Positions 1-8,611 of a DNA stretch of 28,689 nt are shown one piece after another. Each line of letters starts with the position of its first letter. Position 1 is the first letter of the stretch. This DNA comes from an uncultured Clostridium sp. (lineage in GTDB: Bacteria > Bacillota > Clostridia > TANB77 > CAG-508), in the NCBI GenBank assembly GCA_900553985.1, contig USFW01000023.1, forward strand, positions 1-28,689. Reading direction: 5' to 3'. Below the pieces are notes generated by a model. It had not been told where the DNA came from. It saw nothing but the letters and a program-made list of their open reading frames with translations, and searched no databases. A program made the translations under genes and the position numbers.

Positions 1-108
1 CATTCCTCATTCGAAAACCTAACCAATTCTAATCTTCATTCCAGTCGAACGTCAAGATTCAAAAAAATCATAATTATCAACTATTTTAAGCTACTCTGCA
101 AGAAATAA
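1..108 (+). other. Open reading frame entering from the left edge, identity unknown
   Basis: Frame 1 is open from the first base to a TAA at 106-108 and encodes 35 residues, rich in Ser, Asn and basic residues at its end. The first 60 bases use many C- and T-ending codons and look less AT-rich than what follows. It could be the 3' end of a gene lying to the left, or chance. I recognise no family. The other two forward frames hit stops within about 30 bases. Confidence 0.15.
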
Positions 109-216
109 TATTATACAGTAATTAGCTAAAAAATATTAATTGGAAATTAATTCATCAAATAAATAAAACTTTTTTAGGCATAATATTAGTAATACAAAAA
201 AGGAGGTTTTTTGAAA

Positions 217-1317
217 ATGAAAAAAATTTTATATTCATTACTTATTATATCCATTTTATTTTTTACTATTCTAATGGGAAAAACATATGCAGTAGCATTA
301 GATAATGTAGATATTAGTGTAGATAAAACAATAGTAGAACCAGAATCAGAAGTTACCTTAAAAATTACTTTTGGGAAACAATTAGGAGCATATACATTTG
401 ATATTGCATATGATAACAAGTTGTTAGAGTATGTAAGAACAGATGGAGGAACTGCTAATGATAATGGGACAAGAGTAAGAGTTGTATATTATGATAGTAC
501 AGGAGGAACAAATCCAAGAGAAAGTATGACAATAACTTTTAAAGCCAAAAAAGGAATTACAACATCAAATCCTACTGATTTATCAGTAACAGCAGAGGGG
601 TTAGCAAATGCTGATGCATCTGAAAACTATGATGATATCAATGTAGCATTAGTAAAAAATATAGTTGTAGAGCCTAAATATGAAGATTACAAATTTGAAT
701 TAAACTATACAGGAAATCCAACAATTAATGAAGAAAAAGAAATGAAGCTATCACTTATATCAAATATGGGTAGATATTATGATAAAGCTAGAATAATTGC
801 AGAAGTAAAATCTAGTAATGGTGGAAATGTAAAAATATTAGGAACTGATTCAAGTAGTATAGAACATGACTTAATTAATAGTGGTTGGGGTGACCCAAAT
901 GGTTACAAAATAGGTGGAAAAGTAAATCAAGAATTAAATTTAAGAGGGTTATTTGATAAAAAAGGAGAATATATAGTAACTTTTAAATTAATAGATAGAA
1001 GTAATTCTGACAAAGTAATAACAGAAAAAGATTTTACAATTACAGTTGATGAAAAAAATCAAGACTCAAATAATAATACTCAAAATGGAAATAACACAAC
1101 AGCACCAAATGGAGGAAATAATACACAGAACAATAATAATGGAGTAAATACAATTCCAAGTAATTCAATAAATCAAAATGTAAACACAAACACTGAAAAA
1201 TTACCAAAAAATTTGCCTAAGACTGGTAAGAATTTATATATTCCTATTTTAGTAATTTTAATGTTTATATTAAGTACAGCCTTTTATATAAAGTTAAGAA
1301 ATAATAAAGAAAAATAA
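217..1317 (+). CDS. Cohesin-domain surface protein with LPxTG sortase anchor
   Basis: A secreted protein of 366 residues. It has a lipophilic signal peptide (about 1-26), then a cohesin-like beta-sandwich (about 30-152, with the 'LGAYTFDIAYDNKLLEYV' strand pair typical of the family). A second folded region without clear assignment follows (about 153-280), then an Asn/Gln/Gly/Thr-rich spacer (about 285-325). The wall-sorting signal is LPKTG at 333-337, a hydrophobic segment and a basic tail. Cohesins bind dockerins, so it probably displays a dockerin protein on the wall; a sortase and a dockerin enzyme lie directly downstream. AGGAGG at 201-206 is 10 nt before the ATG at 217; an in-frame TTG at 211 is only 4 nt away and less likely. 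The binding partner is inferred. Confidence 0.85.
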   Translation: MKKILYSLLIISILFFTILMGKTYAVALDNVDISVDKTIVEPESEVTLKITFGKQLGAYTFDIAYDNKLLEYVRTDGGTANDNGTRVRVVYYDSTGGTNPRESMTITFKAKKGITTSNPTDLSVTAEGLANADASENYDDINVALVKNIVVEPKYEDYKFELNYTGNPTINEEKEMKLSLISNMGRYYDKARIIAEVKSSNGGNVKILGTDSSSIEHDLINSGWGDPNGYKIGGKVNQELNLRGLFDKKGEYIVTFKLIDRSNSDKVITEKDFTITVDEKNQDSNNNTQNGNNTTAPNGGNNTQNNNNGVNTIPSNSINQNVNTNTEKLPKNLPKTGKNLYIPILVILMFILSTAFYIKLRNNKEK

Positions 1318-1353
1318 TAAAACATGTGCTAATAAAATAGTATGATTTAAAAT

Positions 1354-1411
1354 GTGAGCTGATATTTATATTTGAATAGTAAATAATATTAATCAGCTCA
1401 CTATTTTTTAT
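1354..1411 (+). terminator. Rho-independent terminator after the LPxTG cohesin gene
   Basis: A perfect 10-bp stem, GTGAGCTGAT (1354-1363) with ATCAGCTCAC (1392-1401), is followed by TATTTTTTATTTT. The loop is long (28 nt) and AT-rich. It separates the cohesin gene from the sortase gene, so the sortase is transcribed by read-through or from its own promoter. Confidence 0.75.
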
Positions 1412-1434
1412 TTTAAGTTTATGGAGATAATAAT

Positions 1435-2121
1435 ATGAAGAAAAGAAAACATGGAAAATGTCAAAAAAAGAGATATCTAAAATTAATAATGATTTTTTCT
1501 ATAATAATATTTTTTTCATTATCTTTAATCCAATCAAATGATATGAAAACAAAAGAACAAATAAGTAATTCAATGAAAACGAATCAAAGTGGAAAAGAAA
1601 TGGTTAAAACACAAGAAAAAGAGAATAAAAATGAAATAGAAAAACAAATAAAGAAAGATGAAGAAAATAATAAAATAGCAAATAATGAAATACCAAGCAA
1701 ATACAATGGATATCCAGTAATAGCAAAGTTAGAAATAGAAAAGATTAACTTAGATACATTGGTACTTAAAGAACATAATAAACAAACACTAGCAACATCA
1801 GTAACAAAGTTTTTTGGAGCAAATCCAAATGAAATAGGTAATTTTTGTATAGCAGGACATAATTACATTACAAAGAATATGTTTCATAATTTAAAAAAAG
1901 TAAATGTCGGTGATAAAATAAAATTAACAGATTTAACAGGAAGAAGTATAAATTATAAAGTTTACAAAAAATCAACAGTTTTACCAAATGAGACACAATG
2001 TTTATCACAAAAAACAAATGGAAGGACAGAATTAACACTAATTACTTGTACTACAGATTCTTCAAAAAGAATAGTAATAAAAGCAATTAAAGAAGGAGAG
2101 GAAAAGTTGTTAAATGAATAA
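1435..2121 (+). CDS. Sortase family transpeptidase
   Basis: A membrane-anchored sortase of 228 residues. A basic N-terminus is followed by one transmembrane helix (about 15-33), a Lys/Glu-rich charged linker (about 37-85) and the catalytic beta-barrel (about 93-222). Catalytic residues are visible: His142 in AGHNY, Cys205 in TLITC and Arg212 in KRIVIKA. Sortases cut LPxTG-type signals between Thr and Gly and join the protein to peptidoglycan. The obvious substrate is the LPKTG cohesin protein immediately upstream. The GHNY/TLITC context suggests a class D or E type enzyme, but the class is not certain from sequence alone. The stop overlaps the start of the next gene by 8 nt, which indicates translational coupling. 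Confidence 0.9.
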   Translation: MKKRKHGKCQKKRYLKLIMIFSIIIFFSLSLIQSNDMKTKEQISNSMKTNQSGKEMVKTQEKENKNEIEKQIKKDEENNKIANNEIPSKYNGYPVIAKLEIEKINLDTLVLKEHNKQTLATSVTKFFGANPNEIGNFCIAGHNYITKNMFHNLKKVNVGDKIKLTDLTGRSINYKVYKKSTVLPNETQCLSQKTNGRTELTLITCTTDSSKRIVIKAIKEGEEKLLNE

Positions 2122-4429
2122 ATTAAGAAACATTAACAAAAATACGAAATTAATAAATAAAAGTAAAATAATAGTTTTAGTATTAATTGTATTTATTTTG
2201 ATTTTAATAGATATGCTCTTTTATCCAAATAAAAGTTATTCTGCAAGTAAATTAGAAGGAATAGAAAATTTTCCGGAATCTTTTAAGCCATATTTATATG
2301 AGTTAAAAAAGAATCATCCTAATTGGAATTTTATTGCTTTATATACAAATTTAGATTGGAAATATGTAATAGATAATGAAAATATTTTTGGAAAAAATTT
2401 AGTACCCAAATCTTATTCAGACAGTTGGAAAAATACGAAGCCAGGAGAATATAATGTTGAAGTAGATGCAGGATGGGTAGATTGTTCAAGGGAAGCTTTA
2501 CTATATACAATGGACCCTAGAAATTTTTTAAATGAGGTAAGAGTTTTTCAGTTTGAGGAATTATCTTTCGATGAAAAAATTAACTATATGGAAGGGATAG
2601 AAAAAATATTATATGGAACAGAATTTTACAATAGAATGGTAGATTATTTAGATTACAATGGAAATGTAATTAATACAAATAAAAAATATGGCGATTTAAT
2701 TTTTAATGCAGGAAGAATTTCTAAAGTAAGTAGTTATCATTTAGCTTCAAGAATAAAACAAGAAGTAGGTCCTTTTTTATCTCATAGCTCAATAAGTGGA
2801 AATGTATCAGGATATAAAGGACTATATAATTTTTATAATATAGGAGCAACGAGTTCAGCAGAACCAATGGGAGCGATAATTAATGGTTTAAAATATGCAA
2901 GAGATGCTAATGGAGCAAGTGAAGAACGAAAAGCAAAATTAATGATTCCCTGGAATACAAAAGAAAGAGCAATAACTGGTGGAGGAATTTTTATTGGCTC
3001 TAGTTATATAAATATAGGACAAAATACAATATACTTGCAAAAATTTCATGTTGATGGAGGAAATAATCAAAATCTTTTCTGGCATCAATATATGACAAAT
3101 GTACTGGCTCCATATAGTGAATCACAATCTATATATAAAGGATATAAAAATAGTAACTTATTAGATGAAAAAATAAACTTTATAATTCCAATATATAATA
3201 ACATGGAAAAAATACAAAACGAAAACCCAAATATAAAAAAGGAAGAATATGATAATGACAACACAAAAGTATATGCAAATGTAAACAATGAACTTAATAT
3301 AAGAACTGGTCCAAGTACAAGCTATGAAAAATTAACAACAGTAACAAGGAATGAAAAAATGACAAGAATAGCTAAAGGAAAACAGGCAGGAGAAAGATGG
3401 GACAGAGTTATATTAGAAAATGGAATGATAGGATATGCATTTCAAAATTATATAGAAGAAGCACCAAAAGCACAGATTGAAGAAATTAGATTATCAATAG
3501 ATAACAAGATAATTAATAAAGGAGAAAAAAAGAAATTAGGAGTACAAATTTTACCAGAAGAAGCCAAAGAAGAAAAAATAGAATATAAATCAAGCAATGA
3601 AAATATAGTAAAAATAGATTCAGAAGGAAATATATATGCAATAAACTCGGGAAAATCCACAATAACAGTAAAAGCTGTGGATAATGATGTAAAAGCAAAT
3701 ATTGATATAGAAGTATATAGTAAAGTTACAGGAATAGAAATAAACATAGAAAAAATAACATTACAAGAAGGTGAAAAATACAAAATAATATCAATAATAT
3801 TACCAGAAGATGCAAGTAATAAGGAAATAAAATATGAAAGTGAAAATCAAAATATAGCAATATGTGATGAAATAGGTACAATTATAGGAGTAAATAAGGG
3901 AAAAACAAAAATAAATATTAGTTCAAAAGAAAATGAAGATATAAAAAAACAAGTAGAAGTTAATGTTATAGAAAAAATATCAGAACAAGATATTAAATTT
4001 AGTAAAAACTTGAAAGTACAAGGAAATATAATAACAAGTATTAATGAAGAAGAAAGAACAAAACAAGTATTTTTGGAGAATATAATTGTAAGTGAAAAAT
4101 ATAAGATAAGAATAGTAAATAAAGATGGAATTGAAATACAAGAAAATCAACTAATTGGAACAGGCACAAGAATACAAATATTAAAAAACTCAGGAGAACA
4201 AGAATTAATTACAGAATATATAACAATAATATATGGAGATGTAAATGGAGACGGAAAAATTAATAGTGTCGATTTATTAAAGCTACAAAGACATATATTA
4301 GAAATAGAAAGCATAGATAAATATTCACAAATAGCAGGGAATATAAATAAAGATGGACGAAAGCCAACATCAAGAGATTTATTATTGATACAAAGAGACA
4401 TCTTAGGGTTGTCTAAAATAGAGCAGTAG
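2114..4429 (+). CDS. Secreted N-acetylglucosaminidase (autolysin-like) with SH3b, two Big2 and a dockerin domain
   Basis: A modular exported protein of 771 residues. A signal or anchor helix (about 17-36) is followed by a glucosaminidase-type domain (about 52-335) with SRIKQEVG, whose Glu217 is the likely catalytic acid, and the downstream GLYNFYNIGATSS stretch typical of these clostridial wall hydrolases. Next come a bacterial SH3 domain (386-448, NIRTGPSTSYEKL), two Big2 immunoglobulin-like domains (about 455-536 and 537-620), a linker domain, and a type I dockerin (about 707-771). Dockerin repeat 1 is canonical (DVNGDGKINSVD). Repeat 2 begins with Asn and has one extra residue before its last Asp. 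The protein should hydrolyse peptidoglycan glycan strands while held by a cohesin, plausibly one of the two flanking cohesin proteins. The start overlaps the sortase stop. Confidence 0.88.
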   Translation: MNKLRNINKNTKLINKSKIIVLVLIVFILILIDMLFYPNKSYSASKLEGIENFPESFKPYLYELKKNHPNWNFIALYTNLDWKYVIDNENIFGKNLVPKSYSDSWKNTKPGEYNVEVDAGWVDCSREALLYTMDPRNFLNEVRVFQFEELSFDEKINYMEGIEKILYGTEFYNRMVDYLDYNGNVINTNKKYGDLIFNAGRISKVSSYHLASRIKQEVGPFLSHSSISGNVSGYKGLYNFYNIGATSSAEPMGAIINGLKYARDANGASEERKAKLMIPWNTKERAITGGGIFIGSSYINIGQNTIYLQKFHVDGGNNQNLFWHQYMTNVLAPYSESQSIYKGYKNSNLLDEKINFIIPIYNNMEKIQNENPNIKKEEYDNDNTKVYANVNNELNIRTGPSTSYEKLTTVTRNEKMTRIAKGKQAGERWDRVILENGMIGYAFQNYIEEAPKAQIEEIRLSIDNKIINKGEKKKLGVQILPEEAKEEKIEYKSSNENIVKIDSEGNIYAINSGKSTITVKAVDNDVKANIDIEVYSKVTGIEINIEKITLQEGEKYKIISIILPEDASNKEIKYESENQNIAICDEIGTIIGVNKGKTKINISSKENEDIKKQVEVNVIEKISEQDIKFSKNLKVQGNIITSINEEERTKQVFLENIIVSEKYKIRIVNKDGIEIQENQLIGTGTRIQILKNSGEQELITEYITIIYGDVNGDGKINSVDLLKLQRHILEIESIDKYSQIAGNINKDGRKPTSRDLLLIQRDILGLSKIEQ

Positions 4430-4536
4430 ATAGTAATAATATAAAAGTAAGTATTAATTTATAATAAAAGTAATAAATTTAAAATTCATATTAAGTAAAA
4501 ATATATAGTAATTTAAAATAAAGTTAGTTTGTATTA

Positions 4537-4578
4537 AATATGTTGTTATAAATATGTTGTGAATTATAACAACATATT
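4537..4578. repeat. Perfect 15-bp stem-loop between the dockerin and second cohesin genes
   Basis: AATATGTTGTTATAA (4537-4551) is the exact reverse complement of TTATAACAACATATT (4564-4578), with a 12-nt loop. No T-run follows on the + strand, so it is not a standard terminator. It lies in the 207-nt gap before the second cohesin gene. A hairpin with the same TTGTTATAA core occurs at 23620-23655. Confidence 0.6.
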
Positions 4579-4636
4579 CAGATAATAAGTATTTAAAGGA
4601 GAAATTAAGATAACTAAAATTAGAAGGGAGCATAAG

Positions 4637-5953
4637 GTGAAAAAAATAGTAAATAGTAAGTTTGTTAAAATAATAATATTTATAGCAATAATTTTTAGTA
4701 GTTTTACAATGAAAAATGTACTTGCTGAAAATCTAGAAGATAAAATTAATATAGAAATAGTATCTAGTGAGGATAAAATAAAAAAAGAAGAGGAATTTAG
4801 TATAGTAATAAATTTAGCTAATCTATCAGTTTCAGCTTATGATATAGAAATAAATTTTGATAATAATTTGGTAGAATATATATCAAATATAGAAAATATA
4901 AGCTTTGCAAATGGAAAAATTTTAAGTTCATGGTATGACACATCAGGAGGTAAAAATGCTAAAGAAAATTGTGAGTTAATCAAATATAAATTTAGAACAA
5001 GAGATATAGGAAATAGTTTAATATCAATAAAAGGAAAAATGTATGATAACTTAGGAAAAGAAGTTGCAAGTATAGAAGAAAACAGAATAATTTCAATAGT
5101 AGAAGAAAATCAAGAAATAATGTCAAATACAAATAATGAAGATAATACTAATTCAAAACTAAAAGAAATGAGATTAAATCATGAGGGAATCACACCAGAA
5201 TTTAATCCTGAAATTACAGAATATTATTTCACAACAGAAAACTTAAATGAGTTAGAGGTAACAGCAAATCCTCAAAATAAAAATTCAAGAGTAGAAATAA
5301 CAGGAAATAAAGATTTTAAAATAGGAATAAATGAAATAAATATTAATGTAATGGCACCAAATATGAGAGATAAAACAAATTATAAAATATATGTGACAAA
5401 AACAAATAATATAGAATTAGCAAATGCAAATTTAGAAAATTTAGCAATAGAAAATGCAATATTATCACCTGAATTCAATGAAAATATATTAGAATATAAA
5501 ACTGAAGTTTCAAATACAATTGAAAATTTAAATATTTTAGCAATACCACAAAAAATAAATGCAAAAGTAGAAATTAATGGAGGAAAAAATTTAAAATATG
5601 GAAACAATGAAATTATAATAAAAGTAATTGCCGAGAATGGATATACAAGTAAAAAATATAAAGTAAATGTATACAGGAGAAATGAACAAGAACAATTAAA
5701 AGCAGAAGAGGAGAAGAGAAAGAAATTAGAAAAATTGGAACAAATATTGCAGAAAAATAACAATGAAAATGTTAAATTGAGTATAGAAGAAATAGAAGGA
5801 AACATAGAAAATTTAGAAAAAGAAGAAAGAAAGTCAAATTTGTTTTTGATATCAATAATAACAATAGTATTGGCAATAGGTATATTTATAGTCATAAAGA
5901 GAAGAAAAAATAAAATGATAAAAAACAAAAAAACTATTTACGAGAAAAAATAA
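4637..5953 (+). CDS. Membrane-anchored cohesin-domain protein with two cadherin-like beta-sandwich domains
   Basis: A surface protein of 438 residues starting at GTG, with AAGGGAG 6 nt upstream. A signal peptide (about 1-30, ending LAE) is followed by a cohesin-like domain (about 36-155, VSAYDIEINFDNNLVEY). Two tandem cadherin-like beta-sandwich repeats of the PF12733 type follow (about 170-255 and 262-348); each has the 'SPEFNENILEYK' signature, degenerate in the first copy. A charged, probably coiled-coil segment (about 350-400) leads to a C-terminal transmembrane helix (about 403-422) and a very basic tail. There is no LPxTG motif, so it is held by its membrane helix and not by sortase. 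It is a second candidate receptor for the dockerin enzyme upstream, with its binding module pushed outward by rigid repeats. Binding is inferred, not shown. Confidence 0.8.
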   Translation: MKKIVNSKFVKIIIFIAIIFSSFTMKNVLAENLEDKINIEIVSSEDKIKKEEEFSIVINLANLSVSAYDIEINFDNNLVEYISNIENISFANGKILSSWYDTSGGKNAKENCELIKYKFRTRDIGNSLISIKGKMYDNLGKEVASIEENRIISIVEENQEIMSNTNNEDNTNSKLKEMRLNHEGITPEFNPEITEYYFTTENLNELEVTANPQNKNSRVEITGNKDFKIGINEININVMAPNMRDKTNYKIYVTKTNNIELANANLENLAIENAILSPEFNENILEYKTEVSNTIENLNILAIPQKINAKVEINGGKNLKYGNNEIIIKVIAENGYTSKKYKVNVYRRNEQEQLKAEEEKRKKLEKLEQILQKNNNENVKLSIEEIEGNIENLEKEERKSNLFLISIITIVLAIGIFIVIKRRKNKMIKNKKTIYEKK

Positions 5954-5992
5954 AATTGATATAATGAAAAATATAAAAACGGAGGTGATAAA

Positions 5993-6130
5993 ATGAAATA
6001 TAGATGTATAGCATGTGGATATATCTACGATGAAGAAGTAGAAGGAGTAAAATTTGAAGACCTAGCAGAAGATTGGGTTTGCCCATTATGTGGTGTTGGT
6101 AAAGATATGTTTGAGAAGGTTGAAGAATAA
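5993..6130 (+). CDS. Rubredoxin
   Basis: A 45-residue iron-binding electron carrier. The two CxxC knuckles, CIAC (Cys5, Cys8) and CPLC (Cys30, Cys33), hold a single Fe(Cys)4 centre. The sequence YRCIACGYIYD...DWVCPLCGVGKDMFE is diagnostic. It is slightly shorter than the usual 52-54 residues because the loop between the knuckles is compact. GGAGG (5981-5985) lies 7 nt before the ATG. Rubredoxins serve as cytoplasmic one-electron donors in anaerobes, often to oxygen- or peroxide-reducing enzymes. No partner enzyme is adjacent here. It stands alone, closed by a terminator. Confidence 0.95.
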   Translation: MKYRCIACGYIYDEEVEGVKFEDLAEDWVCPLCGVGKDMFEKVEE

Positions 6131-6160
6131 TAAGCTATAAATAAAAGAGTTTTTGAAGGA

Positions 6161-6198
6161 AAAGGACTGTGAAATGATAGAAAAGACGGTCCTTTTTT
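6161..6198 (+). terminator. Rho-independent terminator after rubredoxin
   Basis: AAAGGACTGT (6161-6170) pairs with ACGGTCCTTT (6186-6195), 10 bp including one G-T wobble, and runs into TTTTTT. It is the clearest terminator in this part of the window. Confidence 0.85.
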
Positions 6199-6237
6199 AT
6201 TTTCTTTAAAAAACAGAACAAAAATTCGTAGAAATTA

Positions 6238-6266
6238 TTGAAAATATTTAGCGAATATGATATAAA
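6238..6266 (+). promoter_or_regulatory. Sigma-A-type promoter candidate for dinD
   Basis: TTGAAA (6238-6243), a 17-nt spacer and TATAAA (6261-6266) lie 55 nt upstream of the dinD-like start. I see no clear LexA palindrome next to it. Confidence 0.5.
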
Positions 6267-6321
6267 TAGAAGAAATAAAAGATGTTTCAATTATTTATAA
6301 TTGGAAAAGGAGAGGATATAT

Positions 6322-7167
6322 ATGCCAAATAATTTAGTAAATACTACAGAAAAAGATTTTGAAAGTATTAAACATATAGATGAAAACGGAGTCGAATTTT
6401 GGTATGCTAGAGAACTAATGACAATGCTAGAATATAGCAAATGGGGGAATTTTGTTAAAGTAATTGACAAAGCAAAACAATCTTGCAAAAGTAGTGATAT
6501 CAATATAATAGACCATTTTGCCGAGGTCGGCAAAATGGTGAAAGCAGGAGTGGCAGATAAGAAAATTGATGATTTGAAACTAACTAGATATGCATGCTAT
6601 TTAATTGCACAAAATGGAGATAGTAGAAAAAAGACAATAGCACTTGCACAAACATATTTTGCAGTGCAAACTAGGAAACAAGAAATATCTAGGCAAGAAT
6701 ATGAACAATTAAGCGAAGATGAGAAAAGATTATATACACGACAAAATGTAAAAGATAAAAATAGATATCTATTCGATACAGCAAAATTAGCAGGAGTAAA
6801 AAATTATGGTAAATTCAATAATTATGGTTATAGAGGACTATATAACGGTGAAACAGCTAAAGATATTGCAGATAGAAAAGGAATATCAGAAAAGGAAGAC
6901 ATATTAGATTATATGAGTAGTACAGAGTTAGCAGCTAATTTATTTAGGATTACACAAACAGATGAAGTATTGAAAAACAAAAATATAAATAATGAAGATG
7001 ATGCTTGTAGGACTCATCATAATGTAGGACAAGCTGTTAGACAAACAATAAAAAGAATTGGAGGAACTATGCCAGAAGATTTACCAACACCAAATAAAAG
7101 TGCAAAATTAATAGAAAAGGAAAAAAATAGAAATTTAAATGTGCAGAATAAAAAAATGAATAAATAA
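6322..7167 (+). CDS. dinD: DinD-like DNA damage-inducible protein D
   Basis: 281 residues, close to the length of E. coli DinD (about 274). The N-terminal half resembles a Bro-N-like fold: FWYARELMTMLEYSKWGNF, then the LTRYACYLIAQNGDSRKK motif and the YFAVQTRKQE helix. The C-terminal half carries the NNYGYRGLYNGETAKDI and DDACRTHHNVGQAVRQTI motifs characteristic of DinD. In E. coli DinD is SOS-induced and interferes with RecA filaments; its role in Firmicutes is not known to me. The ATG at 6322 follows GGAG by 9 nt; a longer TTG start at 6301 is possible but would put the ribosome site inside the gene. The next gene, 70 nt downstream, encodes another Bro-N-type protein. Confidence 0.85.
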   Translation: MPNNLVNTTEKDFESIKHIDENGVEFWYARELMTMLEYSKWGNFVKVIDKAKQSCKSSDINIIDHFAEVGKMVKAGVADKKIDDLKLTRYACYLIAQNGDSRKKTIALAQTYFAVQTRKQEISRQEYEQLSEDEKRLYTRQNVKDKNRYLFDTAKLAGVKNYGKFNNYGYRGLYNGETAKDIADRKGISEKEDILDYMSSTELAANLFRITQTDEVLKNKNINNEDDACRTHHNVGQAVRQTIKRIGGTMPEDLPTPNKSAKLIEKEKNRNLNVQNKKMNK

Positions 7168-7237
7168 TAGAAAGATAAAGGTGAAATTCTTATATTGATA
7201 AAAAACACAAAATAATTAATAAAAAAGGAGGCAGAAC

Positions 7238-8077
7238 ATGGAACAAGATAGTGAATTAAAATTATTTGAAGATAAAAAAATTAGAGCAAAATGGAATGAT
7301 GGACAAGAAAAATGGTATTTTTCAGTTGTAGATGTAGTATCTGTATTAACAGATAATGATTATCAAAAGTCTAGAAATTATTGGAAATGGTTGAAAAATA
7401 AGCTAAAAGAAGAAGGAAGTGAACTGGTTAGTGTTACTAACCAGTTGAAAATGAAAGCATATGATGGAAAATTAAGAGAGACTGATGTAATGACTACTGA
7501 ACAAATTTTAAGGTTAATTCAATCAATACCATCAAAAAAAGCGGAGCCTTTTAAATTATGGTTAGCACAAGTTGGAAAAGAAAGAATAGATGAAGCATAT
7601 GATCCAGAAATAGCAATAAATAGGGCATTAGATATATACAGAAAAAAAGGATATTCAGAAGAATGGATAAACCAAAGATTAAAAACAATAGATATAAGAA
7701 AAGAATTTACAGATGAATTAAAAGAAAAAGGAATAAGTGACGGTAAAGATTTTGCAATATTAACAAATATTTTAACACAGGCTTGGAGTGGATATTCAGT
7801 AAAAGAATATAAAAATCTAAAAGGTTTAAAAAAGGAAAATTTACGAGACAATATGACTAATATGGAATTAGTATTAAATATGCTTGCTGAAACATCTTCT
7901 ACAGAAATTTCAAAGAGTAAAAAAGGAAAAGGATTTAAAGAAGCTGAAGATTCAGTTATTAAAGGTGGAAATATTGCGAGGCTGGCAAAGGAACAATTAG
8001 AAAAAGAAACAGGTAAAAATGTAATTTCAGACAAAAATGCTAAGCAAATTCGAAGTTTAAATTCAGGGGAAGAATAA
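7238..8077 (+). CDS. Bro-N domain protein (phage antirepressor-like)
   Basis: 279 residues. The N-terminal Bro-N domain (about 5-120) shows KWYFSVVDVVSVLT, the YWKWLKNKL helix and TTEQILRLIQSIPSKKAEPFKLWLAQVGKERIDE, motifs shared with prophage antirepressors. The C-terminal half (about 130-279) contains IDIRKEFTDELKEKGISDGKDFAILTNIL and an ending rich in Lys/Glu; I assign it no function. Bro-N domains usually bind DNA. Proteins of this exact architecture are common in anaerobic gut bacteria without an adjacent prophage, and no phage genes are visible here. AGGAGG (7226-7231) lies 6 nt before the ATG. It probably forms a two-gene unit with dinD. Confidence 0.8.
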   Translation: MEQDSELKLFEDKKIRAKWNDGQEKWYFSVVDVVSVLTDNDYQKSRNYWKWLKNKLKEEGSELVSVTNQLKMKAYDGKLRETDVMTTEQILRLIQSIPSKKAEPFKLWLAQVGKERIDEAYDPEIAINRALDIYRKKGYSEEWINQRLKTIDIRKEFTDELKEKGISDGKDFAILTNILTQAWSGYSVKEYKNLKGLKKENLRDNMTNMELVLNMLAETSSTEISKSKKGKGFKEAEDSVIKGGNIARLAKEQLEKETGKNVISDKNAKQIRSLNSGEE

Positions 8078-8102
8078 TTAGAAAAGTGAAAGGAAGATTA
8101 CT

Positions 8103-8611
8103 ATGTTTGAGAGATTAGATGTATATGATAGAAAGAAAACAAGAACTGGAAAAATTATTGAAAGAAAAGAAGGAGAAATTCTTAATAAAGGAGAATACAT
8201 TATTTCAGTGCAATGTTGGATTATTAATAATCAAGGAGAAATATTATTAACAAAAAGAAAATTAAACAAGACACATGGTGGAATGTGGGAGCCAACAAAT
8301 GGATTAGTTATTAGTGGAGAAGCAAGTAAAGAGGCAATAAAAAGAGAACTGAAAGAAGAAATTGGTTTAGACATAGAGGAGAATAAAATTACATTAATTA
8401 AAGAAATTGTTGAAGAAAATGAAAATATGAATTTTTTAGAGATATATATTTAATAAAAGAGGATATAAGTTTGAATAAATTATCATTTAATGATGGAGAA
8501 GTTATTGATGCTAAATATGTTACAGTTGATGAATTTTCCAGAATGATTGAAAATAATGAAGCTTTTGAATGGTTAAGATATTTTTTGGGGATTATGAAAG
8601 GAAAAAATTAA
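8103..8611 (+). pseudogene. NUDIX hydrolase, frameshifted
   Basis: The reading frame from 8103 gives 116 residues with a perfect Nudix box: Gly67-x5-Glu73-x7-REL-x-EE-x-GL (residues 67-89). NUDIX enzymes cleave nucleoside-diphosphate-linked substrates using this metal-binding helix. The frame stops at 8451-8453, but the missing C-terminal strands continue in another frame from about 8447 to the stop at 8609-8611 (VIDAKYVTVDEFSRMIENNE), as expected for the family. Removing two bases at the alternating AT run 8442-8449 restores one protein of about 168 residues. The break is either a real mutation in a dinucleotide run or a sequence error. Its substrate cannot be told; the start FERLDVYDR resembles isopentenyl-isomerase-like NUDIX proteins. 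Confidence 0.85.

Noticed and set aside
6205..6260. Possible LexA (SOS) box before dinD, such as GAACAAAAATTC or GCGAATATG
   Set aside because: Neither matches the Firmicutes CGAAC-N4-GTTCG palindrome well enough.
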